Made by a program: the position numbers and the translations under genes
Part shown: one piece after another, positions 9,175 to 17,376 of the stretch
Layout of the letters: each line of letters starts with the position of its first letter
Numbering within the stretch: position 1 is the first letter of the stretch
Notes under the pieces: model-generated
The model's database searches: none
Told to the model about the DNA's origin: nothing
Seen by the model: only the letters and a program-made list of their open reading frames with translations
Source of the DNA: Halomonas organivorans
GTDB taxonomy: Bacteria > Pseudomonadota > Gammaproteobacteria > Pseudomonadales > Halomonadaceae
Assembly: GCF_014192055.1 (NCBI RefSeq)
Contig: NZ_JACHXM010000012.1
Location: 33,494 to 97,493, forward strand
Direction: 5' to 3'
Length of the DNA stretch: 64,000 nt

Positions 9175-9387
9175 ATGCGCAATGTCGAACGGTTAACCTC
9201 CGTAAAGAGCGAACTTCTCGACATCTTCATGAGCATGGAAGTCGCCGAACACGAACAACGCTCACGCACCGCGGCCCAGCGCAACCTGCGCGCTCGCCGG
9301 GGCATCGAGCTCCACGAGGAATTCAAGCGTCTCCGCCAGGACATCGCCGAAATGCCCGAGGACGAGACCGAAGACGAGATGCACTGA
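9175..9387 (+). CDS. Small charged hypothetical protein (70 aa)
   Basis: The ATG at 9175 has AGGAG seven to eight bases upstream and opens a 70-residue frame. The protein is strongly charged and predicted helical, with a central RARRGIELHEEFKRLRQDI segment and an acidic tail (EDETEDEM). It has no signal peptide, membrane segment or cysteine. The RR-x-IE...RL pattern is reminiscent of small PA3496-like proteins of Pseudomonas, but that resemblance is weak. A stem-loop follows the stop. I see no neighbour that suggests a role. Confidence 0.6.
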   Translation: MRNVERLTSVKSELLDIFMSMEVAEHEQRSRTAAQRNLRARRGIELHEEFKRLRQDIAEMPEDETEDEMH

Positions 9388-9401
9388 GCCTGGATGCGAA
9401 T

Positions 9402-9422
9402 AGCCCCGCACGGGGCGGGGCT
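9402..9422. terminator. Stem-loop between convergent genes
   Basis: AGCCCCGC and GCGGGGCT form a perfect 8-bp stem with a 5-nt loop. It lies between the 70-aa gene (+) and the NSS transporter (-) and may serve both. There is no clear T tract, so strength is uncertain. Confidence 0.5.
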
Positions 9423-9460
9423 CTTGGACAGGGGGCACGGCCCCATTCACTCCGGCCGGC

Positions 9461-10807
9461 TTACAGGCTGGAGAAGAACACCACTGCTACGCCGATCGGC
9501 GCGATGAAGCGGGTAATCAGGCTCCACAGGCTGAAGTCGTAGACATCCATCCCGAGTTCGCGGCGCACACTTTCCTTGTCGAGATACCAGGAAGTGAAGA
9601 CGATGGCGCCCAGGCCGGTCAGCGGCAGCATGAACTTGCTGGTCAGCTTGTCCAGCAGGTCGAAGACGTTCAGGCCGAACAGCACCGGGTCGCTCCACAG
9701 GTTGAACGACAGCAGCGCGGCGATACCCAGCGCCCAGGCCCCGACGCCGGACACCAGGGTGGAAGCCACGCGGGACAGCGGCGTGCGCTCCTCGACGAAT
9801 TCCACCACCGGCTCGAGCAGCGAGATGGCCGAGGTCAGGGCGGCGAAGGTCAGCAGCAGGAAGAACATCAGCCCGACGACGATGCCCCCCCCCATCTGGC
9901 CGAAGGCCAGGGGCAGCGTGACGAAGATCAGGCCCGGTCCCGAGGCCAGGTCGAGGTCGTTGGCGAACACCAGCGGGAAGATGGCCAGGCCAGCGCCCAG
10001 GGCGATCACGGTGTCCATGATCACCACGGTGCGTGCGGTCTTTAGCAGGTTGACCTCTTCGCCCAGGTAGGAGCCGTAGGCCATCATGATCCCCATGCCC
10101 AGCGACAGGGTGAAGAAGGCATGGCCCAGGGCTGCCAGCACGGTCTCACCGCTCAGCTTGCTCCAGTCCGGGTTGAACAGGTAGGAGACGGCCTCGCCGA
10201 AGTGGCCAGTGGACATGCCGTAACCGACCAACACGACCAGCAGCACGCCCAGCGCCGGCATCAACAGGCGCGCGGCGCTCTCGATACCCTTGGTCACGCC
10301 ACGCGCCACGATGCCGATGACCAGCAGCATGAACACCGAGTGACCGGCCAGCAGCAGGCCGGGATTGCCCAGCATGGCATTGAACAGCGCGCCGATACCG
10401 TCGGCGTCCTGACCGCTGAACGCGCCGGTGACCGAGTTGAGGGTGTAGTACAGCGACCAGCCGCCGATCACGCTGTAGAAGGAAAGGATCAGGAAGGCGC
10501 CGAGGATGCCGCTGATGCCGACCAGCATCCAGGCCCTGGGCCTGCCGGCGGCCTTGGCCAGGTCGGCCATGGCGTTGGCCGGATTGTTCTGCCCGCGACG
10601 ACCGATCAGCCATTCCGTTACCAGGATCGGCAGGCCGATCAGCGCGATGCACAGCAGATAGACCAGCACGAAGGCGGCGCCCCCGCTCTCGCCCACCATG
10701 TAGGGAAACTTCCAGATATTCCCCAGGCCGACCGCGGAGCCGGTAGCGGCGAGGATGAAGCCCAGTCGGGATGACCAGTGGGCATGTTGGTGTTGCTTGA
10801 TGGACAT
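9461..10807 (-). CDS. Sodium-dependent transporter, NSS/SNF family
   Basis: A polytopic inner-membrane symporter of the neurotransmitter:sodium symporter family, related to LeuT, MhsT and TnaT, which import amino acids with Na+. The N-terminal signature WSSRLGFILAATGSAVGLG followed by NIWKFPY holds the unwound TM1 and Na sites. Eleven to twelve hydrophobic segments follow in 448 residues, the typical bacterial length. Such Na-coupled importers are common in halophilic and marine bacteria. The substrate cannot be read from the sequence. The gene is alone, with a leader of more than 300 bp. Confidence 0.9.
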   Translation of the reverse strand: MSIKQHQHAHWSSRLGFILAATGSAVGLGNIWKFPYMVGESGGAAFVLVYLLCIALIGLPILVTEWLIGRRGQNNPANAMADLAKAAGRPRAWMLVGISGILGAFLILSFYSVIGGWSLYYTLNSVTGAFSGQDADGIGALFNAMLGNPGLLLAGHSVFMLLVIGIVARGVTKGIESAARLLMPALGVLLVVLVGYGMSTGHFGEAVSYLFNPDWSKLSGETVLAALGHAFFTLSLGMGIMMAYGSYLGEEVNLLKTARTVVIMDTVIALGAGLAIFPLVFANDLDLASGPGLIFVTLPLAFGQMGGGIVVGLMFFLLLTFAALTSAISLLEPVVEFVEERTPLSRVASTLVSGVGAWALGIAALLSFNLWSDPVLFGLNVFDLLDKLTSKFMLPLTGLGAIVFTSWYLDKESVRRELGMDVYDFSLWSLITRFIAPIGVAVVFFSSL

Positions 10808-11130
10808 AATTCACCCTGAAGGTACGTGTCGTCATCGATCGATCGGATGCGATGACGGCGTTGTGGTTGTAGTCGCCACGTCCGCGGGACGCCGGATCAC
10901 GGCGCACCGCATTCAAGGGCATAACGCATGCCAAGCAGGATCGCTGCCGAGGCAACGCTTCCGCCGAGTCGGTGAACGGCGAAAACCTCGTGGAGATATC
11001 GTCATGAATCACGCGGGATAGGCGTGAAAGACAACAATATCCGATGGCAAGTGACGATCGAGGCGTAAAAATATCCGATCATACGCTTGGTGGCCAGTCG
11101 TGGGGCAAAACCGGGGCGTACTGACGACTC
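10808..11130. other. Gene-free stretch upstream of the NSS transporter
   Basis: No coding region is convincing here. The sequence AATATCCGAT occurs twice in the same orientation (11036-11045 and 11070-11079), 34 bp apart or about three helical turns, which could be a regulator site. A CGATCGATCGG run lies close to the transporter start. No terminator for the DUF72 gene is obvious. Confidence 0.4.
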
Positions 11131-12018
11131 TCAGAACAGAGAGGCCTGGCATTCGCCGGGGAACGCCGTCAGCGCCGGCAGGCCAGCCCGTGTCGCCACG
11201 CTGTCGAAGAGCCGGCGAGCTAGCTGTGGCGCCCGGAGATTGTCGGCAGTGTGCACAAAGAGGAAAGGGGTTTTCCCCTGTTTTATCCACAGCGCGAGAC
11301 GTTCGATCCAGGGCTGGAAGTAGTCGAGGTTGGTGGCTTCGTCAACATGGCCGATGAACCGCACCACCGGAAAATCCCCTGTGGAAATCACGTGTAACGG
11401 GCGTTTCGGCTTTTCATGCTGAGCCTTTTGCAGCCCCGGGTGATCGCCGGCGGGAGTGGAGAACAGCGGGCGAACATCGAGCATCACCCGGTTCGCCCCA
11501 TGACTTATCAACAACCTGTTGAGAACTGTCTCGGCGTCCCCCTTGTGGAAAAATTCGCTGTGGCGAACTTCGACCGCACAGGGCAGCCAGCTCGGCCACC
11601 GCGACAGCAGGGCTTGCAGGCGCGGAAGCTCTTCGCCACCGAAATCGCGGGGCAACTGAACCAGCAGCGGACCCAGTCGATCATGCAGTGGCGCCAGGGC
11701 CTCCAGGAAGTCGTCGAACGCAGCCTCGATGTCGGCCAGGCGTCGCTGGTGGGTCAGCTCGGCCGGTAGCTTGAAACAGAAGCGAAATCCGCAAGGCACC
11801 TGGCGTGCCCAGGCGGCAACCGTCTCGGCACGGGGCACACCGCTGTAGAAGGTCGTGTTGCCCTCTACGGCGGAAAACACGCGGGCATAGTCGTCCAACA
11901 GGCGTTCGTTGCCCCCATGGGGCGGATAGAGGCCGCCGCGCCAGTCGGGATTGGCCCACATCGGCAGGCCCAGGTGCAGGCGCGGCCCGACATCATCACC
12001 GGGTTCAGCGGCGCCCAT
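11131..12018 (-). CDS. DUF72 family protein (YecE-like)
   Basis: A soluble TIM-barrel-like protein of the DUF72/YecE family, whose biochemical function is unknown. Family motifs are LGLPMWANPDWRGGLYPP, the catalytic-looking VEGNTTFYSGVP, CFKLPAELTHQRRL, LLVQLPRDFGG, AVEVRHSEFF and FLFVHTADN. The length is about 295 residues, slightly above the usual 250-290. The ATG at 12018 overlaps the glmS stop as TGATG (a GTG one codon earlier is possible), so it is probably translated from the glmU-glmS transcript. Confidence 0.88.
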   Translation of the reverse strand: MGAAEPGDDVGPRLHLGLPMWANPDWRGGLYPPHGGNERLLDDYARVFSAVEGNTTFYSGVPRAETVAAWARQVPCGFRFCFKLPAELTHQRRLADIEAAFDDFLEALAPLHDRLGPLLVQLPRDFGGEELPRLQALLSRWPSWLPCAVEVRHSEFFHKGDAETVLNRLLISHGANRVMLDVRPLFSTPAGDHPGLQKAQHEKPKRPLHVISTGDFPVVRFIGHVDEATNLDYFQPWIERLALWIKQGKTPFLFVHTADNLRAPQLARRLFDSVATRAGLPALTAFPGECQASLF

Positions 12019-13853
12019 CACTCGACGGTCACGGACTTGGCCAGGTTGCGAGGTTGGTCGACGTCGGTGCCCTTGAGCACGGCGACATGGTACGACAGCA
12101 GCTGCAGGGGCACCGTATAGAGGATCGGTGCCAGGGCATCGCTCACCCGCGGCAGGCGCAGCACGCGGATGCCTTCGCCGTCCTCCAGCGCCACGCCCTC
12201 GTCGGCGAACACGAACAGCTCGCCGCCCCGAGCCCTGACCTCCTGGAGGTTGGACTTGAGCTTGTCGAGCAGGGCATCGTTGGGCGCCACCGCAATCACC
12301 GGCATCTCACCGTCGACCAGCGCCAGGGGGCCGTGCTTGAGCTCACCGGCCGGATAGGCCTCGGCGTGGATATAGGAGATCTCCTTGAGCTTCAGTGCGC
12401 CCTCCAGGGCCACCGGGAATTCGGCCCCGCGGCCGAGGAAAAGCGCATGATGCTTCTCGGCGAAGGCGGCAGACAGCGCTTCGACGGCCGGGTCCAGGGC
12501 CAGCACTTCCCCCACCTGGGCCGGCAGGCCCCGCAAGGCCTCGACCAGCGCCGCCTGCTCGTCGGCGTCCTGTCCACGCACGCGCCCCAGCGCCAGCGTC
12601 AGCAGCATCAGCGCGGTGAGCTGGGTGGTGAAGGCCTTGGTGGAAGCCACGCCGATCTCGGGGCCCGCCTGGGTCATCAGCGTCAGGTCCGACTCGCGCA
12701 CCAGGGAACTCCCCGGCACGTTGCAGATCGCCAGGCTGCCCAGGTAGCCGAGCTGCTTGGCAAAACGCAGCGCCGCCAGGGTGTCGGCGGTCTCGCCGGA
12801 CTGCGAGAGGGTCACGAACAGCGTGCCCTCGGGCACCACTACGCGGCGATAGCGATATTCCGAGGCCACCTCGACCTGCACCGGCACCCCCGCGTAGCGC
12901 TCCAGCCAGTAGCGCGCCACCATGCCGGCATGGTAGCTGGTACCGCACGCCACGACATGGATCTGGCGCACCTTGCCGAACAGCGTCTCCGCTTCGGGGC
13001 CGAAGCTCTCCACCAGAGCGCTGCGCTCGCCCAGCCGCCCCTCCAGGGCCGCGGCGATCACCGCCGGCTGCTCGTGGATCTCCTTGAGCATGAAGTGTCG
13101 ATAGCCGCCCTTGCTGGCGGCGCCGTCGCCATATTCGAAAGTCTGTACCTGCCGCGTTACCGGCGTCCCGTCGGCATCGAAGATCTCCACCTTGCCAGCG
13201 GACGACAGCCGCACCATGTCACCTTCTTCAAGGTATATGAAGCGGTCGGTGACCTGCAGCAGCGCCAGCGGGTCCGAAGCCAGGAAGGCCTCCTCGATGC
13301 CGACGCCGACCACCAGCGGGCTTCCCTGGCGGGCGCCGATCACCACCCCCGGCTCGTCGGCGTGGACCACGCCCAGTGCGTAGGCACCGTCGAGACGCGC
13401 CAGCACGCGCTGCACGCCTCCCAGCAGGTCGCCCTGGCGCCCCGTCTCACGGGAGATCAGGTGGGCCATCACCTCGGTGTCGGTCTCGGAGGTAAAGACA
13501 TAGCCATCGGCTTCGAGCTCAGCTCTCAGCGCCTCGTGATTCTCGATGATGCCGTTATGCACCAGTGCCAGGCGCTCGCCGGACTGGTGGGGGTGGGCGT
13601 TCTCCTCGCTGGGCCGGCCGTGGGTGGCCCAGCGGGTGTGGGCGATGCCGGTATGGCCCGACAGGGGCGCGGCGACAAGCTTTTCCTCCAGGGCCGCCAC
13701 CTTGCCCAGGGCACGGCGACGCGCCAGCTGCCCGTCATGGCCCGAGACGGCCATGCCGGCGGAATCGTAACCGCGGTACTCCAACCGCTTGAGCCCTTCC
13801 AGGAGGATGCCTTGAACGTTACGTTGGGCGACGGCGCCGACGATGCCACACAT
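12018..13853 (-). CDS. glmS: Glutamine--fructose-6-phosphate aminotransferase (isomerizing)
   Basis: Converts fructose-6-phosphate and glutamine to glucosamine-6-phosphate, the entry to UDP-GlcNAc for peptidoglycan and LPS. The N-terminal glutaminase domain starts MCGIVGAVAQRN, with Cys2 as the nucleophile after Met removal. Two SIS domains follow (about 285-425 and 455-600), with HVVACGTSYHAGMVARYW and the SQSGETADTLAAL phosphate loop. The C-terminus ends in DQPRNLAKSVTVE, the usual GlmS tail. At 611 residues it is full length. It follows glmU by 10 bp, so the pair is one transcription unit. Confidence 0.97.
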   Translation of the reverse strand: MCGIVGAVAQRNVQGILLEGLKRLEYRGYDSAGMAVSGHDGQLARRRALGKVAALEEKLVAAPLSGHTGIAHTRWATHGRPSEENAHPHQSGERLALVHNGIIENHEALRAELEADGYVFTSETDTEVMAHLISRETGRQGDLLGGVQRVLARLDGAYALGVVHADEPGVVIGARQGSPLVVGVGIEEAFLASDPLALLQVTDRFIYLEEGDMVRLSSAGKVEIFDADGTPVTRQVQTFEYGDGAASKGGYRHFMLKEIHEQPAVIAAALEGRLGERSALVESFGPEAETLFGKVRQIHVVACGTSYHAGMVARYWLERYAGVPVQVEVASEYRYRRVVVPEGTLFVTLSQSGETADTLAALRFAKQLGYLGSLAICNVPGSSLVRESDLTLMTQAGPEIGVASTKAFTTQLTALMLLTLALGRVRGQDADEQAALVEALRGLPAQVGEVLALDPAVEALSAAFAEKHHALFLGRGAEFPVALEGALKLKEISYIHAEAYPAGELKHGPLALVDGEMPVIAVAPNDALLDKLKSNLQEVRARGGELFVFADEGVALEDGEGIRVLRLPRVSDALAPILYTVPLQLLSYHVAVLKGTDVDQPRNLAKSVTVE

Positions 13854-13863
13854 GGTTCACTCC

Positions 13864-15231
13864 TCAGAGATCGTCTTTCTTGACCGGCCGCTGCCAGTCT
13901 TCCTTGTTGATCAGGCGCCCCCGGCTCACTGCCAGGGTGTTGTCGGCCACGTCACGGCTGAGCGTGGAGCCGGCACCCACGGTGGCGCCCTTGCCTACGC
14001 TGATCGGCGCCACCAGGGCGGTGTTGGAACCGATGAAGGCGCCGTCACCGATCTCGGTACGATGCTTGTTGGCTCCATCGTAGTTGCAGGTGATGGTTCC
14101 CGCGCCCACGTTGACATCACGCCCCAAACGGGCGTCGCCCACATAGCTGAGGTGGTTGATCTTGCTGCCCTCGCCTACCTCGGCGTTCTTGGTCTCGACG
14201 AAGTTGCCAACCTTGGCGCCCACTGCCAGGCGCGAACCGGGGCGCAGCCGGGCGAAGGGACCGATGCGGTTGCGACCGGCCGCCACGGCGCCCTCGATGA
14301 CACTGTGAGCTTCGATGACCGTTTCGGCGCCGACATGGCTGTCGCGGATCACGCAGTAGGGGCCGACGCGCACGCCCTCGCCGAGCTCGACGTCGCCCTC
14401 GAAGACGCAGCCCACGTCGATCTCCACGTCATGACCGCAGCGCAGGGTGCCGCGCACGTCGAGACGCTCGGGATCGGCCAGGGCCACACCCGCGGCCATC
14501 AGCGCCTCGGCGGAATCGCGCTGGCAGGCCCGCTCCAGGCGTGCCATCTGGGCGCGGTCATTGACCCCCTCGACCTCCAGTGCCCGCGCCGGCTGAGCGG
14601 TGGCGATCTTCACGCCCTCCGCGGCGGCCATGGCAATGACGTCGGTCAGGTAATACTCGCCCTGGGCATTGTCGGCAGACAGCCTCGGCAGCCAGCGGCG
14701 CAGCTGGGCGGCGGTCATGGCCATGATCCCGGTATTGCACTCGCGCACCGCGCGTTCGGCCTCGGAGGCGTCCTTGTGCTCGACGATGGCCACGGCCTCG
14801 CCGGCCTCATCGCGCAGGATGCGGCCATAGCCGTTGGGATCCTCGAGCGTCACGGTGAGCAGCCCCAGGTGCTGCTCGTCGACGCGTGCCAGCAGGTCGC
14901 GCAGGGTCTCGCGCCGGATCAGCGGCACGTCGCCGTAGAGCACCAGCACCTTGCCTTCCCCCAGGCCCTCGAGGGCCTGGGCCACGGCGTGCCCGGTGCC
15001 CTTCTGCTCGGTCTGGCGGGCAAAACGCACCCGGCAGTCGGCCAGCGCTTCGCGGACATGCTCGGCGCCATGGCCGACCACCACATGAGTCCGCTCGGCC
15101 TCGAGCCCGGCGGCGGTATCGATCACGTGACGCACCAGGGGCTTGCCGGCCAGGCGGTGCAGCACCTTGGGCAGGGTCGAACGCATCCGGGTCCCCTGCC
15201 CGGCCGCCAGTATCACCACGTCGAGGCTCAT
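13864..15231 (-). CDS. glmU: Bifunctional GlcNAc-1-P uridyltransferase / GlcN-1-P acetyltransferase
   Basis: Makes UDP-GlcNAc in two steps: acetylation of glucosamine-1-phosphate and uridylyl transfer. The N-terminal nucleotidyltransferase has LAAGQGTRMRSTLPKVLH (residues 8-25) and LVLYGDVPLI. The C-terminal left-handed beta-helix carries hexapeptide repeats with RLRPGSRLAVGAKVGNFVE, NHLSYVGDARLG and AGTITCNYDGANKH. The start at 15231 has AAGGAG upstream and gives MSLDVVILAAGQG; 455 residues is normal. It sits between apbE and glmS and acts in the same pathway as glmS. Confidence 0.97.
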   Translation of the reverse strand: MSLDVVILAAGQGTRMRSTLPKVLHRLAGKPLVRHVIDTAAGLEAERTHVVVGHGAEHVREALADCRVRFARQTEQKGTGHAVAQALEGLGEGKVLVLYGDVPLIRRETLRDLLARVDEQHLGLLTVTLEDPNGYGRILRDEAGEAVAIVEHKDASEAERAVRECNTGIMAMTAAQLRRWLPRLSADNAQGEYYLTDVIAMAAAEGVKIATAQPARALEVEGVNDRAQMARLERACQRDSAEALMAAGVALADPERLDVRGTLRCGHDVEIDVGCVFEGDVELGEGVRVGPYCVIRDSHVGAETVIEAHSVIEGAVAAGRNRIGPFARLRPGSRLAVGAKVGNFVETKNAEVGEGSKINHLSYVGDARLGRDVNVGAGTITCNYDGANKHRTEIGDGAFIGSNTALVAPISVGKGATVGAGSTLSRDVADNTLAVSRGRLINKEDWQRPVKKDDL

Positions 15232-15263
15232 CGTGACTCCTTGTCCATCATCGTTGAATCGGT

Positions 15264-16388
15264 TCATTCTAGTGCGTCGGAGGCCTCGGCATCCACGCCA
15301 GCGGCGTCGCCCGAGCCATCGGCCACCCGGATGCCCATTTCCTCGAGCCTGTCGCGACCGAAGCGAGCGGCGAAGGCCGGGCTGGCCTGGCTCCACCAGC
15401 CATCGCCGGCATCGTTGCGTACCAGCATCAGCACGGCCAGATCATGACGGCGTGCCAGCGTCATGCCCTCATCCTCGCCGAGCACCGACATGGCCGTGGC
15501 CCAGGCGTCGGCCCTGGCATTGGAGGCATCCACCACCGTCACCGAGGCCAGACGATGGCGAATCGGCCGCCCGGTACGCGGATCGATGGTGTGCGAGTAG
15601 CGGCGTCCATCCTGCTCGAAGTAGTTGCGGTAGTCGCCGGAGGTGGCCACCGAGGTGTTCTCGAGCGGCAGCACGAACTTGGCTTGGGGACGGCCATCGC
15701 GGGGAATCTCGACGCCGATGCGCCAGGGCTCGGCTTCGCCGTCGCGATGCCCGGCCACCTCGAGTTCGCCACCGATGTTGACCAGGTAGTCGTCGATGCC
15801 TTGATCGGCCAGATAGGCCGCGACTCGGTCGGTGGCATACCCCTTGGCCACCCCGGACAGGTCGACGAACACGTCCTTCAGCCGTCGTGCGCGATTCGCC
15901 GCGACATCGAGCTCCAGGGTATCCATGCCCACTTCGGCGAGTCGCTGCTCGATCAGTTCGTCCTCCGGCACGGCACGGGGGCGTGCCTCGGGCCCGAAGC
16001 TCCACAGGTTGACCAGCCCTCCCACGGTGACGTCAAAGGCACCGCCGCTGGCTTCGCCCACCTGGTGAGCGATCGACAATACCTTGATCAGCGGCGCCGA
16101 CAGCGTCTGCCACTCGCCCAGGGGCGCATGATTGAAGGCCACCAGCTCGGCGTCGTCGCGATAGGTGGACATGGATGCATCGATGCTCTCGAGCTCGTCG
16201 AGGATGCCGTCTTCAAGCGCATCGCGGCGCTCGGCGGTGATCGGGTCGGCGATGCTCACCTGATAGAAGGTACCGAAGATATCGCCCTCTAGCGTGACCG
16301 GGGTGTCCAGGGTCCGCTCCGAGCAGCCGGCCAGCAGGGCGACCAGCAGCAGCGTCAGGAAGGCGAGGCGATGGGTAGGAAGGGTCAT
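15264..16388 (-). CDS. apbE: FAD:protein FMN transferase ApbE, lipoprotein
   Basis: Attaches FMN covalently to Thr or Ser of target flavoproteins such as Na+-NQR and RNF subunits, in the periplasm. A lipoprotein signal with lipobox LLAGC puts Cys22 at the mature N-terminus. ApbE motifs are SIDASMSTYRDDAELVAFN, GGAFDVTVGGLVNLWSFG, LSGVAKGYATDRVAAYL, VNIGGELEVAG and YSHTIDPRTGRPI. The length (374 aa) is usual. Its flavoprotein targets are not in the window. The gene lies 32 bp before glmU and may be cotranscribed with it, although no functional link is known. Confidence 0.94.
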   Translation of the reverse strand: MTLPTHRLAFLTLLLVALLAGCSERTLDTPVTLEGDIFGTFYQVSIADPITAERRDALEDGILDELESIDASMSTYRDDAELVAFNHAPLGEWQTLSAPLIKVLSIAHQVGEASGGAFDVTVGGLVNLWSFGPEARPRAVPEDELIEQRLAEVGMDTLELDVAANRARRLKDVFVDLSGVAKGYATDRVAAYLADQGIDDYLVNIGGELEVAGHRDGEAEPWRIGVEIPRDGRPQAKFVLPLENTSVATSGDYRNYFEQDGRRYSHTIDPRTGRPIRHRLASVTVVDASNARADAWATAMSVLGEDEGMTLARRHDLAVLMLVRNDAGDGWWSQASPAFAARFGRDRLEEMGIRVADGSGDAAGVDAEASDALE

Positions 16389-16423
16389 GGGGACTCCAAC
16401 AAAGAAATAAACCAGAATCGCTA

Positions 16424-16442
16424 GGTTCGTTCCCGACGAACC
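16424..16442. terminator. Possible stem-loop between uppP and apbE
   Basis: GGTTCGT and ACGAACC form a 7-bp stem with a 5-nt loop upstream of apbE. On the minus strand it is followed by AT-richer sequence but no clean T tract. It may separate uppP from the apbE-glmU-glmS unit or mark the apbE leader. Confidence 0.35.
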
Positions 16443-16498
16443 AACGCACTTCCCTCGTCCATGTGGGTCGTCGAGCGCAACAATAAATCAGGGTTTCC

Positions 16499-17296
16499 TC
16501 AGCCGAACAGCCAGATCAGGGCTACACCCAGCAACAGCCGGTAGACCACGAAGGGCTGCATGCCGATTCGGCGGATGAAGGCCAGGAAGAAGTGGATGCA
16601 CAGGTAGGCGCTGATGCCCGACAGCAGGGTACCCGCCGCCAGGTCGCCCCAGGCCACCGGTAGCGGCGTCTCGAGCAGGTCCAGGGTCTCAAGCCCGCCG
16701 GCCAGGATGATCACCGGGATCGACAGCAGGAAGGAGAAGCGTGCCGCCGCCTCACGGGTCAGCCCCAGCATCAGCGCCGCGGTCATGGTGATGCCGGAGC
16801 GCGAGGTACCGGGGATCAGCGCCAGGGCCTGGGCCAGGCCGATCCACAGGGCATCGCGCCAGCTCATTCGATACTCGCTGCGCGTGCCGCGATGGCGCCA
16901 GTCGGCGACGCCCAATACCACGCCGAACACGATCAGTCCCCCGGCCAGCACCAGCGGCGAACGCATCACCGCCTCGATGGTGTCCTTGAACGCCAGCCCC
17001 GCCAGGCCCACCGGGGTGGTCGCCAGGATCACCCACCAGGCCAGCCGAGCGTCGTCGTCGGTCCCGTGGCCGGCGATGCTGCGGCACCAGCTGGTCACCA
17101 TGGCGACGAGTTCATGACGGAAATAGATCACCACCGCCGCCAGGCTGCCCAAGTGCAAGGCCACGTCGAAGGCCAGCCCCTGGTCGGGCCAGTCGGTGAA
17201 CACCGGTACCAGGATAAGATGGGCGGAACTGGAGATCGGCAGGAACTCGGTCAGCCCCTGAACGAGGGAAAGCAGGACGATCTGTAGCCAATCCAT
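16499..17296 (-). CDS. uppP: Undecaprenyl-diphosphatase UppP (BacA)
   Basis: An integral membrane phosphatase that recycles undecaprenyl pyrophosphate to the carrier lipid for peptidoglycan and surface polysaccharide synthesis. The start at 17296 gives MDWLQIVLLSLVQGLTEFLP, the family's classic N-terminus, with the active-site motifs FLPISSSAHLIL and PGTSRSGITM. About eight hydrophobic segments are present in 265 residues, the usual size. It lies between mgtE and apbE on the same strand. Its role fits with glmU and glmS further on, all feeding cell-wall assembly. Confidence 0.95.
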   Translation of the reverse strand: MDWLQIVLLSLVQGLTEFLPISSSAHLILVPVFTDWPDQGLAFDVALHLGSLAAVVIYFRHELVAMVTSWCRSIAGHGTDDDARLAWWVILATTPVGLAGLAFKDTIEAVMRSPLVLAGGLIVFGVVLGVADWRHRGTRSEYRMSWRDALWIGLAQALALIPGTSRSGITMTAALMLGLTREAAARFSFLLSIPVIILAGGLETLDLLETPLPVAWGDLAAGTLLSGISAYLCIHFFLAFIRRIGMQPFVVYRLLLGVALIWLFG

Positions 17297-17376
17297 GGGT
17301 GGCGATTCTCGGTGAGTGGAAACAGTGTTCGAAGCAGGGCCAGAGCATACAGGTCCCGGCGCTCGCTGTCCGCCCG

